A stretch of 64,000 nucleotides of DNA from Enoplosus armatus (GCF_043641665.1 NC_092182.1:27990793-28054792); one strand, 5' to 3'; numbered from the stretch's first letter, positions 25,216 to 38,952 are shown. Notes: generated from the letters alone by a model not told the origin. Made by a program: numbers and translations.

Positions 25216-28200
25216 CTTCTTCTCTGCTGACTTGACGTCTTCTTTTGATCCGTTCTCACACAGTTTACTGCTACTGGTCACTCACATATTCAAAATGCAC
25301 CCTTGAGTTGTTGCATTTATTTGCGGAATCATGTCACTCTCTTTGAGGAAAACTCTTACCAACCTGGTAACTAGGAGACTATCATACAATACACAATATC
25401 CTGAAAAGATGTTTGACCAAGGTATGACATGAACTGGCACATAAAGGTTCATATAAATGACTCCAGGCAGGTCTGTCTCAGGGTTAACACGTACAGATAG
25501 ACAAACATTCACACAGAAGGGAACACGCTGTCAAATAACCTTATTTCAGTTTGAATACATACCAAACACTGGGTCAAAGTGACCCATTGGTGCTGTCGGT
25601 GTTAGATTGATCCAAACCCAGTGATATTTAGTATGTTCATGCTGCTGCAACAGCAAAACCTTCAGTTTTGATGAGGCGACAGAAAGGACCCTTAACCATT
25701 GTTTGAAGTGCGTCGACGCCACAAACAACAAACACAGAGTACGTTTGGCGCACAGAACCTTCCAGGCTTGAAAAGTGCTAATACATTAATCTGATACACG
25801 GATTCGTGCTTCCAGCCAGCTTTTGCTTACAGCTGTTGTTTTCTCAGGATAAGAGATGCATCCAAGATTTGTTTGCAGATCTTCTCACTAATTAATGCCA
25901 AAGTTTGCTGTTCCACCCGAATTTTATCTACACAGTATTTTTGTTCCAAGTTCTAAACTTTTTTCTATTATTATGCTAGAAAAAAAACAACTGCATTTTC
26001 CACTGCGGTGGATACTGAAGAGCTTCGTCAGCATGTTTTCCTGCTGCATGGATATCAGAGCCCTAACACGACTACTGGCATCTCATCCTCCCCCCCTAAA
26101 ACACTAATTGGTTTGGCGGGGGACTAATCTAATTGGACACTGAAGGTTAGTTATGTGAATCCACACAGAGCTGGTCCTCCCCAAACCTGCTCTTATCTGT
26201 CGCTCAGAGACGGAGGAGGGGGAGGAGGAGGACAAATCTGCTGTATCATCATGTCCAGAGAGAGACAGCGTGAGGGGGAGACATTCATGAGAAAGACAGC
26301 TTTCATCAACACAAGTGACTTAATGTTTGTGTAAAGCTCGTCTCGATTAATATTAATCCTCTGCATTCGTCCTCAACTCTTCTGTTTGTTGGTTTTAGTT
26401 TTGCGCTGAACACATAATCACATGGATTTTATTATTTCAATACAAGGGATGGATGCTTTCAGCAGTACGTGTTTGTTGTTCCTTAAACTAGCTACCCAAC
26501 TGTGGTAGCATAAGACCTTCAACTCTTGCTATCTGTTTAAGATGATAAATTACAGATTGAGTCCATTAAAACACAAGATTTCTAACTTGACTGTGGACTT
26601 TATAGTTCTGGAATCAAGCTGATATACAATGTCCTCTGTCTTATTTAACTGAAAGAAGCCTAATTGCATCCAGTGGTTTATTGTTCTAAGCACTGACCCA
26701 GTGAGCAGAAAGTAAATCTGTGTCGTCTGCTTCACTGTAATAATCAATGTCTTATCAGAATCGGAAATACTTTATTGATCCCCGGGGGAAATTATATATA
26801 TATTATATATGATGTGGCCTGGAGGGAGCAAGTACAGGTTGAATAATAAGGGGCCCGAGAATCGAACCCTGGGGGACTCCACGTGTCATGGTGATCCACT
26901 CAGATTTCTGACCACCAATGGCCTTCGAGAAATGATCTGAACCAAATGACTAACTAACTAACTCACAAACTAACTCATCTTTACTGTTTTTGTTGTGCTT
27001 TCGTACCAGTAATCCACTGGTTTCCAACCTTTATAGCTAAGCAGTGCCAACTCACAGACCCTCATTACAGGATTCATCATGTCACCTCTTCCCTGGAACC
27101 ACTGCCAGAATCCACAAAGAAACATTCACTGGATGGTTGTTGGCTCACTGATTACTTTGCCAAGTGCTGACTGAATGTTCAGACTAAGAAAAGTCAGATA
27201 CTCACTACAGACTGTACACAAAAAGAATAGAATAAAACCCATGTTCTGAATTACTGGCTGGCCTCTGCTGCTGTTATTGAGCCACACATGCGGCGTTCAG
27301 TCCTGCCTTTCGGACTCTTTCACGCTCTGTGTAGTCGGTGAATGACGGGAACGTTCACAGACAAACTCATTCACTGTCTCACTGTCTGTCTGAACACTCT
27401 GAACTGTCAGAGACTGATTCGATTGCATCTCAGGGTAAGAAACAACAGAGGGAATGGATGGGAGGAGGAGGAGGAGGAGGAGGAGGACTCACTTCTTTCT
27501 TTCAGAATTCACTCAGGTACGAAAGACTTGATGTAGAATCGCATTTTTTACGAGGACACATCAGTTCCCTTGTTTGATCCATCCTCAGGTAACCTGGAAA
27601 TTGTTCAGGTCCACCATCTTGCAGGATGCTTGGTACCGAAGTGATTTTGATGTTGTTGCCGTTCGGTGGATAACTGCGTGGATCTTGGTTGTAATGATGA
27701 TGATCCTGATGTGACTGGTTCATGAATATTCTGCGGCAGCACCTGTGACACATCCCTGTTATCTAGAGACACTCAGTCACTGTAATGTAATATCATACTG
27801 ATAACATACGAGAGAAATATCATCATCTATGTGTGATGCAGCAGGAATCTGTAAGTTTGATAAACAACCAGGACTGAAAACATAAGAACCTCCTCCACCA
27901 ACAGTTTGCAGCTCATTTTGTTTTCATGCTGCTCACAAATCTTTTGCTTTGTCTCTTGGAAAAATCTCAGTTTAAAGTTTAAAACCAGCAACATGTTCAT
28001 GTTTCACCTGTGAAGGAGTCGGGAAGTCTGTCAACACTAATTAGACTAATGATGAACGTTTTAGTCACTGTGTCGTGGATACAACTATGAATGAATACTG
28101 GTTAAATCTAAGGCTTTTGAGACAAAGTTAGGAAACTAGAACACATTCCGATTAAACAACCAGGGCTTTTTTAGCATTTCATGGAAAATGTTCTCTCTTT

Positions 28201-30600
28201 AAACATTTTGAAAACGGGACTTACTGTCAGTCAGACATTAAATGTGGAGCACTGTTCAGATTTGGACCTTTTCTCTCTGTAATGAAACTAAATAATGTAG
28301 GTAAAGAAACAACTTGGTAGCAATTAACAGTAACTCCAAAAGTTGATGGCAAGACGCAGACATGCATAATTAACCAATATTAAAGCACAGATTCATGATT
28401 TTGAGTTTCCTTTATTTCTCATTGTTGTACCTTTCTCTCTCAGCAGACGTCCGTCGCTTCTTCTGCTGCCCTGCTCTGGATTATCTTCCTTTTCTGACAA
28501 AAAAAGGAGCCTGGTAATGACACATATTTCAATATTTGAACATCTAATATGAGATAAGCCCACCCTCGTGGCAAGGCAATTAAAAAGTGTGAATGGAAAT
28601 GAATGGTTTATCTTAACAAGGCATCCAGGGCGGCTGAAAAGTGACAGAGCTACAGAACTGAAAGGCAACATCATCAGCGGAGGAGGAACAGAAGTCAGGG
28701 ATTTGACATGGCAACAATAAAAGCTGGGTATATGTGGGATGGAAGTTATTGCTCTATAGTGGCTTATTTGGCTCCACACCATCAGCGTCTTTACACTTGA
28801 TGAGGTCCTCTGTGCTATCTGCTGAGAGATAGCAGGTGTCAATGGAAACCAATTTAAGGCGTCCAGAGCAAAGCAAGTTATTAACCCGCCTGCCAAAGAA
28901 TTGTATCTCCCCCTCTCTCTCTTCTGTATTTCTGGAAGAGCAAGTGAAGTGAATGAGAGAGAGAGACAGCAGAGCGAGACTGAGGAGCTCAAACTGCAGT
29001 TTAAGAAGTAGATTAGTGCTTTGACATTTTGCCTTTTTAAATGCTGGAGTTAAAGACTGAGGAGAGCTAAAAGCTTCCCAGAGGAGACGAATACAGCAGG
29101 AGAGACGGAGGATGGAGAGACACACTTGTGTCCTTCAAACGTCATTGCCACGTCTGAGATTGACATACTGGAACAAAACATCAGGAATGATGTTCCACAA
29201 TCAGCTGAAACTTTTCAAAGAGGTTCACAGAAATAAAGTGAAAGGACAGAAGTGCAAACAGAACGTTTTTCTGGGTTTCAGCACAGTCAGGATCGTGTTG
29301 AGGCGGATCCGAACCTCAGTACACCCGGGTCTGGACCTGAACATGACATGCAGGTGTGGAGTGGAAGTAAAGCAAGTGATGGTGTATTATCCTCCCAAAA
29401 TATGAAGCTGCAGTTTACTTACTGTGATGACTGTGTCGTGTATTATTGAAATAAAGACCTGAAGACAACGGATGTCTGTTTGATTATTAACGCTAACAGA
29501 AACCTGCAGCAGTGAGTCTCAGTCAGGATAACAGCTCTGGTCTTCTGTCTGACCATCCCACTGCAGGTTAGCAGATCCAGGAAGTGTGGAGGAGTCTGTA
29601 CGAGAGCTGGTATCAGCAGCCGGGTCCTTCTGTTCAGAGAATTAACTCTTATCTAAAACAGACAGCATCAAATCAGCTGCAGCGAACCATAACTTTAACT
29701 GATTGTACGTAGACAAAACGTCTTCCTCTTGATTGGAGGGCTGGACCGGGCAACCGTCCAATCACGGTTGTCCACCAGGAAGTGAGATGGACGGCGTCTC
29801 AACATCAGGACCAGTCGCGCCACGGGGACCATACATACCAGTTTACATACAGTTCATGCAGAAGACTGAACATTATTTTACGATGTACACTGTGTGTGCA
29901 CAGCTGCTCATTTAGGTAACTAGAAGCCTCAGATGGGCCTTGGTATCAGCAGACATCTTGAAGGACCTGGATCCAGATCAGAGACTGGGACATCAAAGAC
30001 GATCTGACAGCTGAATATTTGTTTTCTTTGTTGAACCTGTTAGTGTTAATGGCTTTCAGATGTATTGTGTGTATATGAAAATGTCAGACAACCTGCTGCT
30101 CTTGTGTCATATTGTCTCAATACAAGACAAGCAAGCACTCAGCAAGAGGGGGAGACGCCCAGCGATGACTCAGGGCCAAAAACACTGACTAATCAGCTCC
30201 TGTAGGTCCTTTAGCACCCAGCGGACCACATGAGACCATAAGGTCTTAGGTTTTAGTTCTGGTCCAGTTCATGTTCACACGGGTCACTCTCATGTTCTTC
30301 TCACCAAGAAAAAACGGATTGTCAGCATTATTAGTTCAGACTATGTCCTCATAGATCATAAATAGGAGGCTCAACACTCCTCTGGTTACTAATTAACTCA
30401 TAACTACTACTAATAATGATCACTAATGCAGGGTTCACAATCAGCAGATGGATTTAATAGAAGTTTAGTTTTTGAATTTATGCTCAAATCTCATATTTGC
30501 TGTGATTGTTCAGCTTTCAGACCACAAACAAACCACCACGAGTCCACTTGGAAGAAGACAGGGACCCTCCTGATCAGGCGGCTTTCACACCGGCCTAAAG
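25216..30600. other. gene-poor stretch
   Basis: No supported gene. It contains small LINE pieces at 26756-26890, a (GGA)n run at 27464-27487, and complex sequence at 25.9-26.2 kb and 28.5-29.0 kb. A 199-codon minus-strand ORF at 28393-28992 overlaps a second long ORF in another frame and has no recognisable domain. Confidence 0.6.
26756..26890 (-). repeat. LINE fragments (3' end and RT motif piece)
   Basis: On the minus strand 26756-26795 reads as a retrotransposon 3' end (aatttcccccggggatcaat then AAAGTATTTCCGATTCTGAT), a pattern common in fish CR1/Rex-like elements. Next to it, the minus strand at about 26840-26885 encodes GVPQGSILGPLLFN, a reverse-transcriptase motif. The two may belong to different elements. 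Confidence 0.6.
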
Positions 30601-30871
30601 CAGCGGCTCTCAAACCTTTTCACGTCAAGGACCCATAAACTGACACAAATTAGACCACGGACCCCCATCAGATTTTGTCCCAGAGTCCTCCATCAGACAG
30701 GATTTTTGCTTTTAGATGTTTTATTGCAGAAAGTGCATGAAAGCCATGACCGAAACAGTCATACATTCTGTCATTGTGTTACTTATGGATGGAATTATAG
30801 TGAAAATAAATGATTCTGGAACCCCCTCAAGGACCCCTGGGGGTCCCTGGGCCCCACTTTGAGAACCACTG
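30601..30871. mobile_element. hAT-like MITE, 271 bp
   Basis: Ends are imperfect inverted repeats: cagcggctctcaaacctttt on the left and, on the complementary strand, CAGTGGTTCTCAAAGTGGGG on the right. The flanks gcctaaag (30593-30600) and gcccatag (30872-30879) match at six of eight positions, fitting the 8-bp target duplication of hAT elements. No ORF of note inside. It resembles the widespread vertebrate 'CAGTGGTTCTCAAAC' group. Confidence 0.8.
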
Positions 30872-32849
30872 GCCCATAGAACCAAACAGGTCTCAGGGTG
30901 CGTTCAGGATCAGTGTTCAGCGTGGTGAAACATTCTGATTGTGAACACCATCACCACGTGAGTGCCACTGTTTCTGGAGTCATCTTTTATTTTAGCAATT
31001 TCATTTTGGTTGGCCACAAGGGGGCACCTTTCTCCTCGTATACATACATCTCCTGTGTTTCAATTCTAAAAGTAATATTTCAGTCTTTTTGACCATAATA
31101 ATCATAGCATGAACATTTGACACTGTCTCATTTCTAGTTGGTCATCACTTTCCAAAACATCACTACACGTTCTGATGTGATGCCCTGTTGTTAGTCAGCA
31201 CCCCCAAAACTGTTGCCACTGACCACAATAAAAAGGCTAGGTTTAAGAGACCTCCTGCACACACTCACTTTGAGGCCCTGGAATGGACAGTCTGCTGAAA
31301 GTAGAAGCAACAGGAAGAGGAAGAAGAGGGGGTCTCTAAAGATGTTGAGCCCCGGGCCCCCCCACTCTTCAATCTGTCCTAGACTACAACAAACATCAGG
31401 TGTTGAAATGACAGCGAGAGGTTGTTAATAAAAGGATCGTGTAGATAGGATGTTTATGTAAATGAGAAGACATGTTGTGTTATGATGTTATCACTGTTTT
31501 CCTTTTGAAATCATGTGGTATTCTGTGACATTTCTACATGCTGCAATAAATGAATGATTCAATCAATGAATGACCTTCAAACACCTCTAACTACATGTTG
31601 ATTTAAATGTCATGTCGGCCTCTTTTCTACAGCTCACAGTGAAGAGGTGAGATGTCGTTCATTTAGAACCAAACAAACACTATTCAGAAGTTGATCAATC
31701 TTTAAATGTACAACCTGAAACAGCAGTGATTCTCAGATCAGCCTCAGCAGTCAGTGCCGTCGTTTTCAGTGTCTCACAGCATCCAAAAACCTTGAATACC
31801 CGAAACAAAACCCACATCACATTAAAGCACCACGCAGCCCCGTTTCATTCCACACGCTCCTTTTCTTATCAACATTCATATTGACAGATTTTCCCACCGG
31901 GCAATATCAAGCACACCAACGCTGCACATTCCCTGTAAAAGCCTTTAAATCTTCCAACAAAACCACAGTATCAGCCAACCCATTTCATCCCAAACACAAC
32001 GTTTTTTGTTGTTGTTATTAACAAGAATATCGACAGATTCTCCCAGCGAGGTGCATCCAGCTCGCCGGCGGGCCGCGGCCCCGTCATCCATTCTCCTATC
32101 CTCCCAGTGCACACATCATCTGTTTCTGGCTCCTGGGCGATACATCACTGTGGCGGGGCAGAGAAAAGCTCTTTAAGTTGCATAAACACAATGTCGCCCG
32201 GGCACCCACTGGCTGCTGGTGATGGATGAGGACCGCACACAGAAAAGAGAGAGTGGGATTCTTCAGGAGCTGATGACGGAGCGAGACCCGCTGACTGTCG
32301 CTACTTTACACTTTTAACTGGAAAGGCCTCTCTGGTCACTGCTAATGCAGGACGAGAGGCTGGAGCTGAAGCTGAATGTGACGCTAACAACCCCCCAGTG
32401 TGATGCTGTCAACTACAGCCCCGCCTTAAATCTGTCTGTAAATATGAATTATTTATTATATATATTAGAAGTCACAACGGCAATCTTCACAATAATAATG
32501 ATAAAAGTCTATTCATATAGAAGATTTCATACAAAATGATGCAATAAGGTGTGCCTCACAAAAGATGAAAACCCATAAAAAGACAGGAGCAGTAAACATA
32601 TGAAAAGACGACAAAAACAACTAAAAGATGACAATTAATACCATGGATGACGTTAAAATATCGTAAAGGTTTCCTGTTAAAGGCAAGTTTTCAGTCAAGT
32701 TTCAGAGACAGCTGATAGAACCTCATGCTTTTAGATCACTTTGTTCTCCTGCACCTTCGAGAAACCCGGTTGGTCTGAAGGGAGCTGCTCTACTTCCTCT
32801 CAATAGAACCTTCTGTGTTGTTTTAGCAAATGTCTGTTGCTCTGGCGCT

Positions 32850-32912
32850 CATTGTAACTGTGGGGTTCCTCAGGGGTACACTCTTGGCCCTCTGTTATTG
32901 TCAATATACACG
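32850..32912 (+). pseudogene. L2-like RT fragment
   Basis: The plus strand reads CGVPQGYTLGPLLLSIYT, a diverged copy of the RT motif CGVPQGSILGPLLF. Only about 60 bp is recognisable; a LINE 3'-end-like piece on the opposite strand lies just upstream (about 32500-32690). Confidence 0.65.
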
Positions 32913-33405
32913 TTTCCTCTCAGCCAGCCATGTTTCACGACCATGAACCAAAGAGCTTTTCTTGCCTAAAGCACAGACGGGACTTTGTTTGTCACCACAA
33001 CATAATTAGGAAAATAAATTGGATTTGTTTCTAGGAGACAGGACTGTCCGTCTATAAAAGTGATTAAAGTTAGAAAACCAGCAGAATTCTTAATAAGTGA
33101 CAACATGACATTTGGCTCAGATATGTGCTGCACATCGTTACGCTCTACCTAACCCTTACCCTATACGAACCACTTGATGAAGCCAGCTATGCTACATATT
33201 CCTTAGCACTCCCTACAGGTAGAGTTTTGATGCCGTCTCCATGGCAGCGATGACAACGTGCCGTTCAGAGCACACACTCATAGGTCAGGAGGTATGTCGG
33301 CCTTTTTCTCTTCTTCAGAGTCCACCATCTAAAGGAGCTGCAGTTACCATGACAACGCAAGCCAGGTATGGTATGTGCTTCTGTAACATATGAGATTCTG
33401 GCACT

Positions 33406-33420
33406 CATATATATACATAT

Positions 33421-33472
<52 letters not shown>
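33406..33472. repeat. (TA)n-(GA)n compound microsatellite
   Basis: About 45 bp of TATACATA/TATATA repeats pass directly into about 20 bp of GA repeats. Confidence 0.9.
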
Positions 33473-33807
33473 TGCAGCAATTCATAAAGGACTTTATTAT
33501 GCAGTTAATGTGAGTGTTCTGGCTGCCATATAAAGTGTGAAGACAGTGAGAGTGAGTTATGGGTGGACGGTGGAGGTAAATATTGAGCAGGTTGCTGAAA
33601 GGATTTCGTGCAGACGAGGACGTTGCATTGAATAATAGAGATTTCTTTCATCTCTGTACAATTGTCACTCTATGATTACTGAAATCACAGCACAAATATG
33701 ATGAACCTGGAATTCATTTTTATGGTGAAGCACAAGAAAACATACAGTTACATACATGCTGTATAGACCCCTTTTCTGGCTTGTTTTTTAACACTGGCTG
33801 AAGAAAA

Positions 33808-34002
33808 TTGAGTTTCTCTGAATATGTACAGGGCCCGACTGGCCGACCGGTACAGGGTTACCTCGGACGTTCAGCGTTACACCTACTAAGCGTGTATAGT
33901 AAAAAGAAACTGAGGGCGTATAAATCTTTAGATGCCTATAACTATGTCCTGAATGGTCACATAGGCCTCCAAGACTTTACAGATGTTGTCTCTGGCCACA
34001 AC
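33808..34002 (+). pseudogene. fragment resembling fish YqaJ/SWIM transposon-associated protein
   Basis: A 65-codon open frame contains KKKLRAYKSLDAYNYVLNGH followed by IGLQDFTDVVSGH. The LRAYKSLDAYNY word resembles the segment that precedes a SWIM-type zinc finger in fish proteins carrying YqaJ-like exonuclease domains, many encoded by or beside ISL2EU-type DNA transposons. The downstream zinc-finger and nuclease parts are absent here, so this would be a truncated relic. The link is from recalled similarity and could be wrong. Confidence 0.45.
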
Positions 34003-34070
34003 TAGCTAACAAAGTTAGCTAATGCGCTAAAAGAGTTAGCGTAACGAGAGAAATCACCTATTCCTCTGAT

Positions 34071-34106
34071 GATATATATATCTATATATATATAGATATA
34101 TATATC
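34071..34106. other. 36-bp perfect AT palindrome
   Basis: The segment is three 12-bp self-complementary blocks (gatatatatatc, tatatatatata, gatatatatatc) and the whole 36 bp equals its own reverse complement. It can extrude as a cruciform. Confidence 0.95.
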
Positions 34107-34109
34107 TGT

Positions 34110-37100
34110 AGCTGTATTACAGTATCATCGTAGTTTTATGTCCTTACACAAAACGAGAGGAGAAATTTCAGTTAATCTTATTTCATATTAATTCATAATT
34201 TTATATAATCTTATTGTAGAATCAAGCCTCCAACACTTCATCTGTTTATTAAAAGTAAGTGAGGACTCCATGTGACTCCAGGCTGAGGTTCTTTCAGGTT
34301 TCTCGCTGTCTGCTTGTAACTGGCTTAGAGACTCTGATGTTTTCCCTCAGACAGGCTCAGGGGTATTACAGAGCGTATTAGCTACTGATTGGTAAATACT
34401 TTGAATCCCGTCAGCGTTAGTGCAGCATGGGAAGTGACACAACTCATATTAAGAGACAGAGTCAGGAGGGAAACAGTGTTCAGAAGAAAGTCCACGTCCT
34501 CAAGGAGTCTGTCCTCTGTCCCGAGAGTCTGTCCTCGCATGGCACTGTGCTGAGAGACGTGCTGACTGATATAATAATATATATAATAAATGCATTCATT
34601 AATGTGAATATTCTGGCCTTGCTAGTGTTGTGTGTTTGACAGATAGCTAACAGGTTCGCCAATAAACACCCTGTGAGAAGGTCTCTCAAGCCCCTTTCAG
34701 ACCTAATCTGATGGTAATTTAACACGTCGGTCTCACGTTTGAGAAGACCTCTCTCGTGTTTTTGGTGTTTTATGTGAGTGTTAATAACATCAGCAGAAGC
34801 CCACCAGTGATCAGAGACTCTCACCACTTGTATGTGTGTTTCTGTGTATGTACATGTTTTATGCTTGCTGGCACACAACATACTGCAGGCTTTCCAACTC
34901 CAACATTAAACTAGATGCTGTGAAAGCTGGCATACCGATGGGTTTCCACTTTGTCCTTATTTCCCCTTTACATCCGCTCTGCTGCTTTACTTTGTGGCCC
35001 CTAAAAAAACTTTTGAACTTACTTCAAAAACATCCAGAGTCCTCTCTCAATTTTCCTGCCAACCTGAGCTCTGATATTTAACGCTGATAAGGGCAAATAG
35101 GAAAAAAGCTTCAACACTTTTTGAAGGGAAAAAGTTTTGAGTTAAAAGGTATTTCAGTGATTCAGAACAGCATTACTTGAGCAAGAAAAGGGCAAGTTCT
35201 CCTTTCCAACCGTTGCAAAGTGAAAATCATGGATTCATTTGCATATATGATACCACGTAGGACGGCCGTTTAACGAGCTGAGACTGAGGATGTTTCACAT
35301 GTGACCGAGCTGAGGGCACGACCAGGTCTTCATACAGGCCGAATGGTCAACTACACAAGCAGGAAAACACCTCAGACAACAAGACCTCCAACACAAAGTT
35401 CAGACCAGAGTCTGTGTGTCTTTGTGTCAAATGTGTTAACCAAATACCAACATATAAACAAAGTAGAAGCAGAGTTAATGAGTAAAATCAAATGACAGTG
35501 GAATTAATCAAATGAATAAAGTGAACAGTGTTTCCAGATTTGACTGATTTCCATTTATATATAATATCATGTATATATGAAATTATACTTTACTTTTACT
35601 CTGTTTGCTTTTACTCCTGCTCACAAGCTAAAGACAAGCTATTTATTACATTAATCACGACTTAAAAACACTAATATAGTCGCCAGCATGATCAAATCAC
35701 ATGACGTCACAGCGATGAGTCAGCTTCTGTCGAAGGTGCTGGCTTCAAACTCCGTGCTAGTTTTTGTCTGATGTTGACATACAGAGTAAAAAGGGAGATA
35801 GGACGATATACATTTGATATGAAAATCATATTTACACATGCGTAAATTATGTAAGATGTGACGGGCCAGGCGGGAAAAATGCCTGAATCTGCTGACTCAG
35901 CTCTACAGGCTGAACATTTTAGGGAGGAGGCTGAAGTGGGAGCCCCTCACTCTGGGAGACTGATCTGTAGTGTTACTGATCACATCAGAGCTAAGGAGAG
36001 AGGAAGGCCTCCGGCTGCACCTGCTTTTTGTTGGAGGTACTTGTTGACTGCTCTCAGTTTTACCGTTCACATGTTTGCAGCATTCTTCACTGGGCATGTT
36101 AGTGGTTTTGACAGAGTGAAAAGGTGATGTTGTGCTGGAGACAAAGATACCAAACACTGGCATGTGGTGTATAAGGGCTAAATCATAAGTATTCAAAAAC
36201 AGCCAAAATAGCCCCAAACCTGAATGATGAAGAGGTAGGTTAAACACTGGTCTCTGATTGGCTTTTCCTTTCTCTGCTCAGAGCATGTGATTAATCATGT
36301 GATATCTGGGCTGCTTCAGGGCGTCCTGTCTTATCTCCTTCAGCAGAGGTGACACTTGATCATCCTTCACCAAAGGAAAGGAGATGCCGTCCCACAATTC
36401 CTTGTGACATTTAAAGCGACCACGTCAGACCCACGTCAATAACATCCGCCTTCACATGATCATGTAGCCTGTGTGAGTGCAGTCAGACGCTCGCAGCACC
36501 GCGTTGTCGTTTCCTGAGTCCTGATGACTTCACGTCTGTCCTCGACCTCACGACGTCTTCCATCGAGGTCGAGAAGAAGACATGAGATGTCATTCTTTGG
36601 ACCATTTGACTGCAGCCATGCTCTTTCAGGTTCCTCTTCACTTGATGAAAGTGTGTTACTGTTACTCCTCAGCTGACTCTTCCCAGAGGTTTGATGTTGA
36701 TATGTTCCTTGTATTTAAGCTGCTGGTTCGTCTCATTGGATGATAGTTTTTTACTAACTAGACGGTTTGTGATGCTCTCTCGCCCGCCAGTGTGTTTGTG
36801 TTGAAGATAAAAAGTGGGAATGACAGACGTGCTGCGATCCCGCCGAGAGCAACAACTCTGTTCCAGTCAGTGTTTTAGTGACAGAGCGACTCCACTGACT
36901 TCAGCAAGAACTCACATGATTCACCGTCGACCTGTCAGTCCAGCCTCTGTGAACACCGCAAAGCATGACATAATGCAGCCGCATGGAGAGACAGGCAGAG
37001 CTGTGTATATTAGAGCTGACTCAACAAGGGATAACAGGCGTCCCATCGCTCCAGGCGGATCTGAGAGGTACACTTCACACCTTCAGGTTGAAAAATAGCC

Positions 37101-38202
37101 TAATTCTCCTTGAAGTATCAATGGTGAGACCTGATTTAATAAACCTAGTTTGAAACTAGAACAAACGAAGGACTCAACACACAGATTTAGGATTGGCTGC
37201 AGCAGTGGAAATATGGACTCTTACTGGTCAACTAGTTCATCTTGGTCCTAATGAAGGATGGCATGTATTGTTTCTCAGACTTCCACCTTTAAATATGGAA
37301 AAAGAACCACACCTTGATGGGGATGGACGGATGATAGAAGGACTGATGAAAGGAAGAACTCACAACATTTTAATATTTTCTTCTATATTTATATTTAGAG
37401 GACGAACTCTCTGTCGCAGTCGTGTTCTGTTGGCACTGATGGATGCATCGGTGACAGGAAGCCCTTTTTCAGCTTCTGTCATTCTAAAAGAAACATTTGT
37501 GCATTTTTCCTTGAATGGGTGATAAACGCTGCGTGTTCGTGTGACAAAGGAGAAAGAAACGTGACATAAGCCATTAAGCTTCCTCAAGGTTTCCTGCAGT
37601 CCGAGGTCAGCTGCACTGCCGTCTGTTCGGAGCTGCAGCCAACACTGAACAGACACCAGGAAGAGTCACGATGTCAGAACAGGCTGGTGACGGGAGGACT
37701 TGAAATCGAGATCTTTAGTGTGTCTTTACGATTGTAAATGTCTGTGAGTCAGTGAGTCAACACTGAGACAGGCGTATAAAGTATGAGGAGAGTCACAGTT
37801 AGTGTCGGTATTACAACAAATGACTTTACATTACGAGACTTTACAGACGCCACAAAGTCTGGAAGCAAACAAATCACACCACATGAACCATGGACCAATG
37901 AACTAATTACAAAGTTTAATCCAATGGCCGGCAGAGTCACACACCGTAGCTCCTGATTGGTCCACCAGTTTCCTGTTTGACCTGCTGCATGTTCATAAGG
38001 AGCATCTTGTATTTCTGTAATGTTTAATGTACGATCCCATAAAGATTAGTCAAGAAGCAGCAACAGCGATATTTCATTTTCTTTTCATATCATTAAGGTC
38101 TGTGGAGGTGGAACATATATATACAATGTGCATCAATAAACTGAAAGTAAACCACAAAACAAGAAAAATTAAAAGTCAATGTCACATATTTTTATTATTA
38201 AT

Positions 38203-38236
<34 letters not shown>

Positions 38237-38680
38237 ACGACAACTGATAACGGATGACTTTCAAAATCAAATGTTACTTCAGTTTATGAATTACGTTCAG
38301 TTCCTTTTTGCTTTACTATTTGATGAAAGCTCAGATTACGTTTGTTCATATAAATTCATCCTGCTGAGTCTCCTGTTGGCGCCCTCCGCAGGTCTATTCT
38401 AGACGTTAACGGCTGGATGACGGATCGTCTTCAGCTTCGCCAGAATAAAAGTGAGCAGAGGCCCAGAGAGAGAAGCTGACCTCTAAAGTAAAGCCACTGA
38501 CACCAGGCGAAACACAGAGGACACATCAGAGACTACAAGTTCATTGTCCATGCCCACATCTGGAATGTGGCTAAATCTGCCTTTTACGGGTGCGTCCCTT
38601 TCTCTCCCACTTCCATCACTAGTATTGTATTTTACATCTGTTTTAAAACAGCTGCACTGGCTACCTGTTAGCTTTAGGAT
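34110..38680. other. gene-poor stretch
   Basis: No supported gene or recognised large repeat. ORFs are short and overlap on both strands. A 9-bp inverted repeat (ctcgacctc / gaggtcgag) lies at 36541-36573, and an (ATT)n run at 38210-38235. Confidence 0.5.
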
Positions 38681-38876
38681 TGATTGACAGGATTTATTGG
38701 CCTGTGAATCACTAAATGGTCTCGCTCCCAACTACCTGCCTGATATGAGCTCTAGCTCCAGCATATCCCAGACAGGATATCCTTATTACACGTTATTATG
38801 TTATTTTATTCATTTTATGTTCAGCACTTTCATGTATGACCTGAGCTATATAAATAAAGTTTGATTGATTGATTGT
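38640..38876 (+). repeat. L2-like LINE 3' end
   Basis: The plus strand reads KQLHWLPVS then, after a shift, words like SLNGLAPNYLPDM typical of the C-terminal part of fish L2 reverse transcriptases, and it ends in atataaataaagtttgattg repeats, the usual tail. 5'-truncated and frameshifted. It lies just upstream of the Tc1-like element. Confidence 0.7.
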
Positions 38877-38952
38877 AGGCTTTTGATTCATGTTTTTTCC
38901 AAAAGACTTATTGTAAAGAAGTATTGTAACTTTGTTTTTGAGTATATATATA

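Larger units (their letters stand above)
30880..33805. other. gene-poor stretch with LINE scraps
   Basis: No supported gene. It contains a LINE end pattern at about 32500-32690, an RT scrap at 32850-32912, a GC-richer complex block at 32040-32240 and a (TA)n/(AG)n composite microsatellite at 33406-33472. Confidence 0.55.

Noticed and set aside
24801..25259. 152-codon ORF on - strand
   Set aside because: Runs antisense through the duplicated UTR block and hairpin; no similarity to known proteins.
28393..28992. 199-codon ORF on - strand
   Set aside because: Overlapped by another long minus-strand frame, no recognisable motif, no splice context; kept only as a finding.
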